From JAKAGZ01 sp963772675 (GTDB lineage Bacteria; Bacteroidota; Ignavibacteria; Ignavibacteriales; Ignavibacteriaceae), in the NCBI GenBank assembly GCA_963772675.1, contig CAVYYF010000005.1, positions 620,001-684,000 on the forward strand: a stretch of 64,000 nt of DNA, written 5' to 3'. Positions within the stretch are counted from its first letter, which is position 1, and every line of letters starts with the position of its first letter. Shown here in pieces: positions 55,503 to 64,000 of the stretch. Position numbers and translations under genes: made by a program. The notes under the pieces were generated by a model. It was given only the letters and a program-made list of their open reading frames with translations. It was not told the DNA's origin and ran no database searches.

Positions 55503-56219
55503 TTGGTTAAATCTCCAACTGAAATATTTAATGACAAAGTGAGTCTGATATTTGAATATGATAAATCGTCCCCATTGTTTGTCAGGCAGGCAAATACAGA
55601 AATAGACAATAACAATGTTGAACGAGCAATTGAAATTTTAGTTGACGGTCTAAAACTTTACCCTGATTATCCCACAGCATATATTTTATATTCAAAGGCA
55701 CTTTCGTTGGTCGGAGAGTATGGAAAAGCTCTTCACCAGATAAAAATCGCAAGCGAATTACTCCACTCCAGGGGTACTTATGAGCATTATCTAAAAGAAA
55801 TTGAAAATATGAAGAAGAGAAGTTCTCTGTTTGCAACAAGCAGGGGAAGTACCTTTATTCCTGAACTCAACCAATTCGAGAAGGAAACAGAGCCGGAATT
55901 TTTTGAAAAAGAATATGAAAGAAATTTAAGCGAAAAGGATGAGCAGGTTAATATAGATGACAGGCTGGGCGAACTTGCTGATGAAATCTCTTCTGCAAGA
56001 ATAAGTGAACCTTCTGTAGAAATTGATGAAGACGAAACAGAGCCGGAACCAGGCTACAGCGGTTCAATTATTTCTGAAACTTTAGCAAAGATTTATGCTG
56101 CCCAGGGAGAGTATACAGAAGCAATTAAAGTTTATGAAAAATTAATGCTGAAAACACCTTCAAAAAAAGAAGATTACATTCAAAAAATCAGAGAATTAAA
56201 TTCGCGATTCGACTCCTAA
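55503..56219 (+). CDS. TPR-repeat protein
   Basis: 238 residues from TTG 55503, 9 nt after the glycosyltransferase. TPR-like repeats are seen at about 40-75 (AIEILVDGLKLYPDYPTAYILYSKALSLVGEYGKALHQI) and near the C-terminus (SETLAKIYAAQGEYTEAIKVYEKLM, about 190-220). The middle (about 110-185) is a strongly acidic, low-complexity linker. No signal peptide. A scaffold role for the neighbouring glycosyltransferase is possible but not shown. Confidence 0.8.
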   Translation: MVKSPTEIFNDKVSLIFEYDKSSPLFVRQANTEIDNNNVERAIEILVDGLKLYPDYPTAYILYSKALSLVGEYGKALHQIKIASELLHSRGTYEHYLKEIENMKKRSSLFATSRGSTFIPELNQFEKETEPEFFEKEYERNLSEKDEQVNIDDRLGELADEISSARISEPSVEIDEDETEPEPGYSGSIISETLAKIYAAQGEYTEAIKVYEKLMLKTPSKKEDYIQKIRELNSRFDS

Positions 56220-56247
56220 ATTGCTATTCAGTAAATACTTTTCTGTA

Positions 56248-56862
56248 ATGAATACCTTTCTTAATATTAAAAAGCTTCCTAAAAAATTCTATACGCGTGA
56301 AGTAAAAATCGTAGCAAAGGACTTACTCGGAAAAATTCTTGTAAAGAAAGATGGCAATTCGATTTTAGCTGGCAAAATAGTTGAGGTTGAAGCTTATGAT
56401 GGAAATATTGACCAGGCAGCCCATACGTTTATAGGCAAGACCAAAAGAAATGAAATCATGTTCAACGAAGGTGGATACTTTTATGTTTATTTTACTTATG
56501 GTGCTCATTTTTGTTGTAATGTAGTTACAGGAAAGAAAGATCATGGAACTGCAGTATTAATCAGAGCTATTGAGCCGGTAAAAGGTCAGAATAAAATGAC
56601 AAAGAATCGCTTTGGGAGAAAGTTGTTAAATGAAAAAGAAAGATTTAATTTAACTAACGGTCCCGGTAAAGTATGTCAGGCTATGGGAATTAATAGAGCC
56701 CATTATGGAACTGATCTCACTATGGATAAGATTTTTATTCTCGATGCACCTAAATTAAAAAAAGATATGGTAGTGGTGACAAAAAGAGTTGGAATTAAAA
56801 AATCGGTGGATCTGCCATGGCGATTTTATATTAAAGAGAATCCATATGTTTCAAGAAAATGA
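56248..56862 (+). CDS. 3-methyladenine DNA glycosylase (Mpg/AAG family)
   Basis: Removes alkylated bases in base-excision repair. 204 residues from ATG 56248. The active-site segment is KIVEVEAYDGNIDQAAHTF, with the catalytic Glu in VEAYDG. Next is NEGGYFYVYFTYGAHFCCNVV, where the intercalating Tyr is found, and AVLIRAIEPVKG. The end DLPWRFYIKENPYVSR is typical. A TTG start at 56221 is possible but would precede the conserved N-terminus. It overlaps the next gene by 4 nt. Confidence 0.93.
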   Translation: MNTFLNIKKLPKKFYTREVKIVAKDLLGKILVKKDGNSILAGKIVEVEAYDGNIDQAAHTFIGKTKRNEIMFNEGGYFYVYFTYGAHFCCNVVTGKKDHGTAVLIRAIEPVKGQNKMTKNRFGRKLLNEKERFNLTNGPGKVCQAMGINRAHYGTDLTMDKIFILDAPKLKKDMVVVTKRVGIKKSVDLPWRFYIKENPYVSRK

Positions 56863-57899
56863 TAAAACCTGAAAATTTATTAATAGTAAGGACGGATAGA
56901 ATCGGCGATGTAGTTTTAACATTACCTCTTGCGGAAATTATAAAAAAACAATTCCCTGATTGTAAGATAACTTTTCTAATTCGTGATTACACTAAAAGTT
57001 TGGTCAAAGGTCATCCCTTCATTGATAAAGTACTAATTCTTCAGGAACAGGATGGTAAGCCAACAATAAAAAATAATATCATAAATATCTCCAGAGAGCG
57101 ATTCGATACCTGTGTAGTAGTATATCCGACTTTTACTCTCTCACTAATTATTTATGCAAGTGGAATTAAAAATATAATCGGCACAGGCTACCGGTGGTAT
57201 TCATTTTTTTTCAACCATAAAGTTTTTCAGCATAGAAAATATGCAGAAATGCATGAGCTGGAATTCAATTTGAAACTCCTGGAAAATTTTGATATCTATG
57301 AAAAAGCCGAAAAAGGGAAAATAAGTTTTAATCTGAATGTTGAAGAAAATGAGAATGTAACAGAACTAATTAGTCCTTTTATAAAAAAAGGTAAGTCGGT
57401 AGTTATAATTCATCCGGGCAGCGGCGGTAGTGCTATTGATCTTCCGATTGAAAAATTTAAAGAACTTGTTCTTATGCTGGACAAGAGGAATGATGTCGAA
57501 ATAATAATTACAGGTAATGGATCAGAAATAAAATTATGCGAGTCGCTGGTAGTTTCTGGAAAAACACACAATCTTGCGGGAAGATTTAATCTTGATGGAC
57601 TAAAGGCCCTGATAAATAAAGCTGATATTTTTATTTCTAATTCGACAGGTCCAATACATATTGCTGCTGCTTTAGGGAAAAATACTATTGGGTTTTATCC
57701 TAATTTATTGCAATGTTCTGCAAAAAGATGGGGCCCATTTTCTGATAAAAATGTTGTATTTACGCCTAAAAACGAATGCTCAGATTGTAGAAGGGAACAG
57801 TGCAATAAACAAGACTGTATGAATAGCATAGATATGAAAGAAGTTTATTCCGTAATTTTGGAAAAATTAAATAAATCACATACGGAGATTCCTGAATGA
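56859..57899 (+). CDS. Glycosyltransferase family 9 (heptosyltransferase-like)
   Basis: 346 residues, a GT-B enzyme of the heptosyltransferase type. N-terminal NLLIVRTDRIGDVVLTLPLAEIIKKQFP, then C-terminal VVIIHPGSGGSAIDLPIEKF and the donor-binding ISNSTGPIHIAAALGKNTIGFYP. The ending has four cysteines in NECSDCRREQCNKQDC, possibly a metal or redox site. It probably adds heptose to LPS inner core. It overlaps both neighbours by 4 nt, indicating translational coupling with the Mpg and DUF3108 genes. Confidence 0.92.
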   Translation: MIKPENLLIVRTDRIGDVVLTLPLAEIIKKQFPDCKITFLIRDYTKSLVKGHPFIDKVLILQEQDGKPTIKNNIINISRERFDTCVVVYPTFTLSLIIYASGIKNIIGTGYRWYSFFFNHKVFQHRKYAEMHELEFNLKLLENFDIYEKAEKGKISFNLNVEENENVTELISPFIKKGKSVVIIHPGSGGSAIDLPIEKFKELVLMLDKRNDVEIIITGNGSEIKLCESLVVSGKTHNLAGRFNLDGLKALINKADIFISNSTGPIHIAAALGKNTIGFYPNLLQCSAKRWGPFSDKNVVFTPKNECSDCRREQCNKQDCMNSIDMKEVYSVILEKLNKSHTEIPE

Positions 57900-58696
57900 A
57901 AAGAAGTAAATTATTAGTTACATACTTACTGATGCTTTTATCTTTTAGCAGACTAATATTTTCGCAGGATAAAGAAGATGAATACCGGACAATTGTAAAT
58001 CACGCTTTTAAGGTAGGGGAGAAACTTACATTTGATCTGAAGTATGGCTTTGTAACCGCAGGTGTTTCCGTAATGCAGATACAGGATATCAGAAAAATAT
58101 TCGGAAGGAAAACTTACCACATTACTTTTGATGTGAATTCCGTCCCCAGCTTTGACTGGATCTATAAAGTAAGGGACAGATATGTAACTTATGTTGATAC
58201 ACAGGGAATATTTCCCTGGCGGTTTGAACAACATCTAAGAGAGGGAAGTTTTACACGGGATTTCTCAGCCTTCTTTGATCAGAAAAGAGGTAAAGCAAAA
58301 ACAAGCGATGGGACTTATGATATTCCAAAATATGTGAATGATATTGTTTCGGCTTTCTATCTTGCAAGAACTTTTGACTATTCAAAAATGAAGGTAGGCA
58401 ACATAATATATCTAAAGAATTTCTACAAGGATAAATATTATGATCTCAATATTAAGTATCTCGGAAAAGAAGTTATAGATGCTCCTGCCGGAAAATTCAA
58501 TTGCATTATTGTTGAGCCAATGATAAAAGAAGATGAGCTTTTTAAAAGCGAAGGAAGTATTTATGTGTGGTTGTCTGACGATTCGCTCAAAATACCTGTA
58601 AGGGTAAAAACCAAAGTTGTTGTTGGCTCTGTTGATGCATATTTAAAATCATACGAAGGTTTAGCCGGAAAACTTACTTCAAAAATTTCTGATTAG
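57896..58696 (+). CDS. DUF3108-domain exported protein
   Basis: 266 residues with a signal peptide (LLVTYLLMLLSFSRLIFSQ). The DUF3108 fold starts with AFKVGEKLTFDLKYGFVTAGVSVM, then DVNSVPSFDWIYKVRDRY, FEQHLREGSFTRDF and DAPAGKFNCIIVEPM. This beta-rich domain is found in outer-membrane or periplasmic proteins of unknown role in the phylum. The start overlaps the glycosyltransferase end by 4 nt. An envelope function is inferred from its context. Confidence 0.9.
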   Translation: MKRSKLLVTYLLMLLSFSRLIFSQDKEDEYRTIVNHAFKVGEKLTFDLKYGFVTAGVSVMQIQDIRKIFGRKTYHITFDVNSVPSFDWIYKVRDRYVTYVDTQGIFPWRFEQHLREGSFTRDFSAFFDQKRGKAKTSDGTYDIPKYVNDIVSAFYLARTFDYSKMKVGNIIYLKNFYKDKYYDLNIKYLGKEVIDAPAGKFNCIIVEPMIKEDELFKSEGSIYVWLSDDSLKIPVRVKTKVVVGSVDAYLKSYEGLAGKLTSKISD

Positions 58697-58779
58697 TTTG
58701 CTTCGATACAGTCTATTGCGATCAATCCTATTTAAGGCTAAGTTATTTATCAAAATTCCTAAATTAAAATTATTCTGAA

Positions 58780-59763
58780 ATGGATGAAAATTTAAAAAAC
58801 AGTGATCCTGAAAAAGAACCGGAGCATAAAAATGATGAAGATGGGAATAATTCTCAAATTGATTATTCCAGAAAACTTAATCCGATTATTTCTCCAATTT
58901 CTGCTGCATTTATAGGTCTGTTTGGCGGTTTCTTTTTATACCAGATTGTTGGCGGCGTTTTAACCCTGCTGATCTTTGGCCTTGATATAGAAAAAGCTCC
59001 TGTCAACGGTTTCAGATTGATGACGATGGCAGGTCAGGTTTTATTTATCCTATTGCCTGCGCTATTGTTTTCAAAATGGTTTTATGAGGATGTGACTACT
59101 GTAATCCGTTTCAAGCCTGCAAGGTGGAAAGAGGTCGGTTTGTTTGTGATAGGGATAATTATCCTGACACCCCTCCTGCAAAACTTTGTAGTTATACAAA
59201 ATTATTTTATTGATAAGCTGGCATCTTCATCTTCAACCGTTCAGTCTATTAAATTGCTTTTTGATAATTTAAATGACAAAGTAGAAACCACTTATTCAAA
59301 TTTAATTATGGCTCATTCAATTCCTGAGGGGTTGCTTGTCATATTAGTTGTTGCCGCGGTTCCGGCTGTGTGTGAAGAGGTGATGTTCAGAGGATTTATT
59401 CAAAAAAGTTTTGAATTAAAATTCAAACCTTATTTGGCGATACTGGTTACATCTATTTTTTTCGGACTTTATCATTTTAACCCGTATGGTTTAATTCCCC
59501 TTATAGCGCTTGGTTCTTACTTTGGTTTCGCAGCATACATGAGTGATTCTATATTTACGTCAATGTCTCTTCACTTTTTGAACAATTTTGTTGCTGTAAT
59601 TATGTTCTTTATTGCAGGAAACGAAGATGTGATGAGCACTTCTGTAGATAATGCTGTTGATTTGAAAAGCTCGATTACTATATTCGTACTATTGTTATTA
59701 ATATTTAGTGGTGTTATTTATATGATAATAAAGTATTATAAAGATAAGAAGAGTTACGTTTAG
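58780..59763 (+). CDS. CPBP-family intramembrane metalloprotease
   Basis: 327 residues with an acidic N-terminal tail and about eight membrane helices (from ISPISAAFIGLFGGFFLYQIV to ITIFVLLLLIFSGVIYMII). CPBP (Abi/CAAX protease-like) motifs are CEEVMFRGFIQ (EExxxR), FFGLYHFNPYG (FxxxH) and SLHFLNN (HxxxN/B). The family includes prenyl-protein proteases and bacteriocin-immunity proteins. Here, in an envelope gene run, its substrate is unknown. The gap to the DUF3108 gene is 83 nt. Confidence 0.93.
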   Translation: MDENLKNSDPEKEPEHKNDEDGNNSQIDYSRKLNPIISPISAAFIGLFGGFFLYQIVGGVLTLLIFGLDIEKAPVNGFRLMTMAGQVLFILLPALLFSKWFYEDVTTVIRFKPARWKEVGLFVIGIIILTPLLQNFVVIQNYFIDKLASSSSTVQSIKLLFDNLNDKVETTYSNLIMAHSIPEGLLVILVVAAVPAVCEEVMFRGFIQKSFELKFKPYLAILVTSIFFGLYHFNPYGLIPLIALGSYFGFAAYMSDSIFTSMSLHFLNNFVAVIMFFIAGNEDVMSTSVDNAVDLKSSITIFVLLLLIFSGVIYMIIKYYKDKKSYV

Positions 59764-59776
59764 AATAGGAGTCTAT

Positions 59777-60124
59777 ATGTCTGTTTGCCCGAATTGTAAT
59801 TATGAATATGTTGATGGTGTTACCATTTGTCCTGATTGCGGGACTGCTCTGGTTGATGAATCAGTAATTCAAAAACCCCGGGAACTTTCTGAGGAAGATT
59901 GGGAAGTGATTTATACTACGAATGACGAATATGAAGTTGATATGATAAGAGATAACCTGAAAAGTGCGGGAATTGAGGCTACAATTCTTTCTCAAAAAGA
60001 CAGGAATTTTCCGGCTCCTGGCGATTTTTCCCTTATTAAATTACTTGTTAGAAAAAATGATGTAAAAGATGCGTTGAATTATATTCAAGCTACAAAAAAT
60101 CAAAGCGATTCTGAGGATAAATAG
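59777..60124 (+). CDS. Zinc-ribbon DUF2007-type protein
   Basis: 115 residues. The N-terminus has a four-cysteine zinc ribbon (CPNCNYEYVDGVTICPDCG). The rest is a DUF2007-like ferredoxin-fold domain (WEVIYTTNDEYEVDMIRDNLKSAGIEATILSQKD), called putative signal-transducing protein. The domain is widespread but has no known function. TAGGAG lies 9 nt before the ATG. It lies 13 nt after the protease gene and 11 nt before cdsA. Confidence 0.87.
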   Translation: MSVCPNCNYEYVDGVTICPDCGTALVDESVIQKPRELSEEDWEVIYTTNDEYEVDMIRDNLKSAGIEATILSQKDRNFPAPGDFSLIKLLVRKNDVKDALNYIQATKNQSDSEDK

Positions 60125-60135
60125 AGGAAGTAAAA

Positions 60136-60954
60136 TTGAGTAATACGGCTACACGAGTTCTTGTTTCCGTTATAGCAATCCCATTGATTATTGCAACCTG
60201 TTATTTCGGAGGTATATATTTCTTTTTATTTGCACTGGCCATTGCTCTGATATCATTTTATGAATTTTATTTAATAGTTGGGAATAAGGGAGCGAACGTA
60301 AATTTTTTTGTAGGGATGTTCGCAATACTGTTCCTAATTTTTAATAGTTATCTACATTTTTTTGATCGCTATTCTTTTCTGATTCTTGTGGTTTTATTGG
60401 CGTCATTAATTGAGCTGTTTAGAAATAACGGTTCCGCGATAATAAATTTGGGTACCACGCTATTGGGGATTTTTTATATAGGGTTATTTAGCTCAGCTTT
60501 AATTGATATTAGGGAGTTCTATCCAAATGTTGGGAATCTTTACTTGCACGGTGGTTACTTAATAATTTCTGTTCTTGCTACAATATGGATTTGTGATTCT
60601 GCTGCTTACTTTGGAGGACTTTCACTTGGGAAGCATAAATTATTTCCAAGGGTAAGCCCAAAGAAAAGCTGGGAAGGAGCTGTTTTCGGTTTTGTGTTTG
60701 CAATATTGACAATGCTACTTGCTCATTATGTAATATTAGATTTCCTTTCGCTGAAAGAGTCGATTACCCTTGGGGTAATAATTGGAATTGTTGGACAGAT
60801 AGGTGATCTGATTGAATCATTAATTAAGCGAGACGCTGAAGTGAAGGATTCCTCTGCTTTAATACCTGGGCATGGTGGGATTTTTGACAGGTTCGATTCA
60901 TTATTATTTTCAGCGCCGGTAATTCTGTTATACTTAAAATATTTTGCAAGATAA
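60136..60954 (+). CDS. cdsA: Phosphatidate cytidylyltransferase
   Basis: Makes CDP-diacylglycerol for phospholipids. 272 residues with about eight membrane helices and the CdsA signature near the C-terminus (SPKKSWEGAVFGF and IKRDAEVKDSSALIPGHGGIFDRFDSLLF). The TTG at 60136 is chosen as start because AGAGGAAG lies just upstream. It is followed by rimO after 5 nt. Together with lptE and the glycosyltransferases it gives the gene run a membrane-biogenesis character. Confidence 0.95.
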   Translation: MSNTATRVLVSVIAIPLIIATCYFGGIYFFLFALAIALISFYEFYLIVGNKGANVNFFVGMFAILFLIFNSYLHFFDRYSFLILVVLLASLIELFRNNGSAIINLGTTLLGIFYIGLFSSALIDIREFYPNVGNLYLHGGYLIISVLATIWICDSAAYFGGLSLGKHKLFPRVSPKKSWEGAVFGFVFAILTMLLAHYVILDFLSLKESITLGVIIGIVGQIGDLIESLIKRDAEVKDSSALIPGHGGIFDRFDSLLFSAPVILLYLKYFAR

Positions 60955-60959
60955 TATTT

Positions 60960-62252
60960 ATGAGATCAAAAAATAAAATAAGTGTAATTACTCTCGGCTG
61001 TTCCAAAAATACTGTTGATACCGAAAGATTATTGAATCAATTAAAAGTAAATGATTTCGATCTTACTGAAGATCCCGGCAAAGCAGAAACCGTAATTATC
61101 AACACCTGTGGTTTTATTGAAGCTGCAAAACAGGAATCAATAGATACAATTTTAAATGCGGTTGAATTAAAGAATCAGGGTAAGCTTAAGAAAGTCATAG
61201 TAGCAGGGTGCCTATCTGAAAGATATATGGGGGAATTGAAAAAAGAAATTCCCGATGTTGACGCTTATTTTGGGACAGAAAAATACGAAGGGATTCTCAA
61301 TGAATTAGGGGGGGAATTAAGGAAAGAGCTTCTTGGTGAAAGATTAATAACTACACCATCTTATACGGCTTATCTAAAAATATCAGAGGGCTGTGACCAT
61401 CCCTGCTCCTTTTGTGCAATCCCTTTGATGCGGGGCGCTCACAAATCAAAACCAATGGAAGATTTGATTCGTGAGGCTGAATTCTTAGCAGCAAACAATA
61501 CAAAAGAATTAATACTTATTGCACAGGATACAACAGATTACGGAAAAGATATCTATGGTAAAAAAACACTTGCTGAACTTATTAATAAATTAAGTGATAT
61601 AAATGGTATTAAGTGGATAAGATTAATGTACGCCTATCCCTCACAGTTTCCAGACGATGTTATTGACGTAATTGCAAGCAATCCTAAAGTATGCAAATAT
61701 GTTGATATCCCTTTGCAGCACATTTCAGATGATGTTCTGAAGTCAATGAGAAGGGGAGTTACAGGAAAAAGAACCCGTGAACTTTTGCATAAATTAAAGA
61801 CTAAAATTCCGGATATAACTTTAAGAACAACATTTATTGTTGGATATCCTGGTGAGGGGGAAAAAGAGTTTGAAGAATTGTGCGAATTTGTAAAAGATAT
61901 CGAATTTGATAGGATCGGGACTTTCGCTTTTTCTGTTGAAGATAACACAGCAAGTTATATCTTAGGAGACCCGGTTCCTGAAAATGTGAAGCTAAAAAGA
62001 AGAGATACTTTAATGGAGATTCAAAAAGACATTTCTTTTAAGAAAAATAAGAGCTTTATTAATAAAAAATTAAATGTACTCGTTGAAAATATTGAGGGTG
62101 ACTACTACGTAACCCGTTCTTACAGGGATGCTCCCGAGGTTGATGGAGAGGTATTGGTTGCAAGGGATAGTGCAAAAATTAATCCGGGCGATTTTTGTAC
62201 CGCCGAAATTTATGATAATGATGAGTATGATTTGTTTGCGAATTTTGTGTAA
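60960..62252 (+). CDS. rimO: Ribosomal protein S12 methylthiotransferase
   Basis: Radical-SAM methylthiotransferase that modifies an Asp of S12. 430 residues. MTTase cysteines: LGCSKNTVDTERL, NTCGFIEAAKQES and AGCLSERYM. Radical-SAM CxxxCxxC: CDHPCSFCAIPLMRGAHKSK. A TRAM domain follows at the end (VENIEGDYYVTRSYRDAPEVDG). The SKNTVD and DAPEVDG phrases separate it from MiaB. It is 5 nt from cdsA and 17 nt from the GWxTD gene. Confidence 0.96.
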   Translation: MRSKNKISVITLGCSKNTVDTERLLNQLKVNDFDLTEDPGKAETVIINTCGFIEAAKQESIDTILNAVELKNQGKLKKVIVAGCLSERYMGELKKEIPDVDAYFGTEKYEGILNELGGELRKELLGERLITTPSYTAYLKISEGCDHPCSFCAIPLMRGAHKSKPMEDLIREAEFLAANNTKELILIAQDTTDYGKDIYGKKTLAELINKLSDINGIKWIRLMYAYPSQFPDDVIDVIASNPKVCKYVDIPLQHISDDVLKSMRRGVTGKRTRELLHKLKTKIPDITLRTTFIVGYPGEGEKEFEELCEFVKDIEFDRIGTFAFSVEDNTASYILGDPVPENVKLKRRDTLMEIQKDISFKKNKSFINKKLNVLVENIEGDYYVTRSYRDAPEVDGEVLVARDSAKINPGDFCTAEIYDNDEYDLFANFV

Positions 62253-62269
62253 ATATTTGAGGGATTAAA

Positions 62270-63563
62270 ATGAAAGCCACAATAAAGGTTTCTTTAATTT
62301 TATTTCTTTTGGGCGTTTTTATCTCGTCCGGTTTTGCACAGGAAGAAAATCGTAAAGGCAGCAATTTTGATAAGGAGACAAGATTTTATGTAGATCTTTT
62401 GGACTACTATAGCGGGAATCCTGATTCAACGTTGGTAAGTGCATTCATCCAGGTGCCGTATGCCCAGGTGCAGTTCTTCAAAACTGACAACCAGTTTATT
62501 TCCAAATTCACAGTTACGGTTTCCATCTTTGATGAAGATGATGAACATCTGATTACTGAAAGCGTATGGAACGAAAAGATCACTGCTAACGATTTTGATC
62601 AGACAACATCAAAATTGAATTATAATATCAGCTTAAAAAAAATTATGCTTAAACCAGATAAATATTTTGTAAGAACCTCAGTTGAAGATATAAATTCCAA
62701 AAATACTTATGTAGAGAATAAAAAGATTGATGTAAGAGAATTTTCAGAAAAACTTGACTTGAGTGATATTATGTTGATAGCTAAACAAACTAAATTAAAT
62801 GGAGATAAGAAAATTATACCAAACGTTTCAAGAAATGTACTTACAAAAAGAACTGGTATTCCTGTCTTCTATGAAATAAACTCTAATAGTAGTGGTAACT
62901 TTAGAATAAATTACTCAATTAATTCAAAATCCGGGGCCAGAACTTTTCAGGATACAACTGACGTAAGTCTTAATAAAGGAAAGAACCAGATTTATTATGA
63001 TCTTAAAGACAGTTCACTTAATCTTGGAACTTATACTATTAATATTTAATGTTCAGAACACGCAAACTAAAGATGAGGCATCGGTTAGAGGCTCTCTTAT
63101 TTCGAGATGGAGTGGTGTACCGGAAAATGTATCTAATCTGGACCTTGCAATCAGGCAACTGGTTTATATAGCAACTCCTGAAGAGTTTGACTATATCAGG
63201 AAAGCTCCAGACAGAACTGAAAAAATAAAGAGATTTTCAGAATTTTGGAAAAGAAAGGATCCGAATCCAAATGATGAAGAAAATCAGGCTTTTGATGAGT
63301 ATTACAACAGGGTTGCGTACGCTAATGACCACTTCTCCCATTACATGGAGGGATGGAAGACAGATATGGGTATGGTCTATATCGTTTTAGGCAAACCCGA
63401 TGATGTCGAACATCATCCGTTTGATCCTGATTCAAAGCCTTATGAAATATGGGACTATTATAATCTTAATATAAGTTTTTCATTTTTAGATGAAACCGGA
63501 TTCGGCGATTACAGGTTATTGAATACGCTTGACTTCGACTATGTTCGTGAAAGAGCTAATTGA
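62270..63563 (+). CDS. GWxTD-domain exported protein, one frameshift near 63046
   Basis: About 430 residues when repaired. A signal peptide (KATIKVSLILFLLGVFISSGFAQ) leads to a beta-sandwich region (about 30-255) and then the GWxTD domain with MEGWKTDMGMVYIVLGKPDDVEHHPF. GWxTD domains are found in exported proteins of Bacteroidota, Ignavibacteria and Acidobacteria. They have no known function. The first frame stops at 63049; the next resumes VQNTQTKDEASVRG. Dropping one T of TTT (63045-63047) gives TININ-VQNTQTK. It is at the end of the envelope gene run. Confidence 0.83.
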
Positions 63564-63591
63564 TCTTGTACATAAACTAATTTATTTTTCT

Positions 63592-64000
63592 ATGATTCTT
63601 ACAGTAACCATCAATCCTATTCTTGAAAGAAGGTTTACTTTTGAAAAAATTATTTCAGGTGGACGAAACAGGCAAGGTGTGGAAGAACTAAAGGCTGGAG
63701 GAAAGGGTATTAATGTCAGCAGGCAGTTAAACAGACTTAGTGTTCAAAACATAACTTTCACATTCCTTGGTGGAAATAATGGAAAGTTATTGAGAGACGT
63801 ACTTTCACACGAAGGAATAAATTTCACATTTGTCAGGACTACTTCCGAAACGAGAAATTCTGTACTAACTATAGATAGGTCTTTGAATGTTGTCACCACT
63901 TTCTTTGGCTTAAATGCAGAAATATCAAAAGAAGAGGTAGATGAATTTAAGACAAAACTGGAGAAAATGATTCAGAACTGTGAGGCGGTTGTTTTTTCTG
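63592..64000 (+). CDS. PfkB-family sugar kinase, N-terminal part (runs off right edge)
   Basis: The first 136 residues, from ATG 63592, are in view and the frame is still open at 64000. It shows the PfkB/1-phosphofructokinase N-terminus: ILTVTINPILERRF, the GGKGINVSRQLNRL substrate-binding motif and TFLGGNNGKLLRDVLSHEG. This is like FruK/LacC-type kinases of fructose-1-phosphate or tagatose-6-phosphate. The catalytic DTSG-type motif lies outside. It is 28 nt after the GWxTD gene. Substrate call is only by family. Confidence 0.85.
   Translation, partial: MILTVTINPILERRFTFEKIISGGRNRQGVEELKAGGKGINVSRQLNRLSVQNITFTFLGGNNGKLLRDVLSHEGINFTFVRTTSETRNSVLTIDRSLNVVTTFFGLNAEISKEEVDEFKTKLEKMIQNCEAVVFS

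Noticed and set aside
1..64000. CRISPR array, prophage, insertion sequence or integron
   Set aside because: No regular direct repeats with spacers, no transposase, integrase or phage structural gene was seen. The only repeats are short palindromes.

Overview
The window is about 64 kb of AT-rich bacterial chromosome, roughly 35-37% GC by eye, with dense gene packing and no prophage, insertion sequence or CRISPR array. Gene content points to the Bacteroidota/Chlorobi/Ignavibacteria (FCB) group, most likely an Ignavibacteria-type organism. The evidence is: BatA-like VWA, DUF4159 and DUF4175 proteins; an LptE-type lipoprotein next to miaB and a sigma-54 activator; a GWxTD-domain protein; Bacteroidota-type promoter boxes (TAnnTTTG, sometimes with TTTG about 20 nt upstream); and few strong Shine-Dalgarno sites. 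This placement is inference, because no rRNA is present.

Layout. 0-5 kb: the end of a FAD-dependent oxidoreductase, a GroES-like co-chaperone, and a minus-strand operon of three pilin-like proteins. That operon sits downstream of a sigma-54 response regulator, with a candidate sigma-54 promoter and a palindromic upstream site between them. 5-17 kb: aconitase, a decayed TlpA-like thioredoxin gene, a BatA-like VWA protein, HflX, a histidine ammonia-lyase-family enzyme, RmuC and a GNAT acetyltransferase. 15.5-21.2 kb: a minus-strand L-arabinose operon (solute:sodium symporter, araB, araD, araA). 21.4-29 kb: a methyltransferase, tRNA-Ala(CGC), an EVE protein, a 1-Cys peroxiredoxin, DUF4159, a giant DUF4175 coiled-coil protein and a CDF metal transporter. 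29-34 kb: a compact signalling cluster of PAS histidine kinase, sigma-54 response regulator, STAS protein and REC-REC-PP2C phosphatase, with prfA convergent to it. 35-49 kb: a DUF6314-like protein, an M61 protease, a serine hydrolase, long-form IspH, a DsbD-alpha-like protein and TPR-thioredoxin pair, a nitronate monooxygenase-like protein, a sugar nucleotidyltransferase, metK and ahcY read as one open frame, a YciI-like protein and a TIGR01777 epimerase. 49-64 kb: a long plus-strand run of envelope and RNA-modification genes from miaB to rimO, then a GWxTD protein and a truncated PfkB kinase.

A striking property is the number of single-base frameshifts in otherwise intact conserved genes: aconitase, hflX, the ammonia-lyase, rmuC, a GNAT gene (twice), araD, DUF4159, a YciI gene, a SPOR-domain gene and the GWxTD gene. 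Most behave as one extra base, often in a short homopolymer. This pattern suggests consensus errors in a long-read or low-coverage assembly more than biology. It also casts doubt on the apparent MetK-AhcY fusion, where removal of one A from an A5 run would restore a tandem TAA TAA stop before a start codon with its own ribosome binding site. Frameshifted genes are given below as one feature over their full extent.

The best candidates for unusual biology are the sigma-54-controlled pilin-like operon without prepilin-peptidase sites, the signalling cluster that places a partner-switch module beside a sigma-54 two-component system, and the ammonia-lyase whose cofactor triad reads Ser-Ser-Gly instead of Ala-Ser-Gly.
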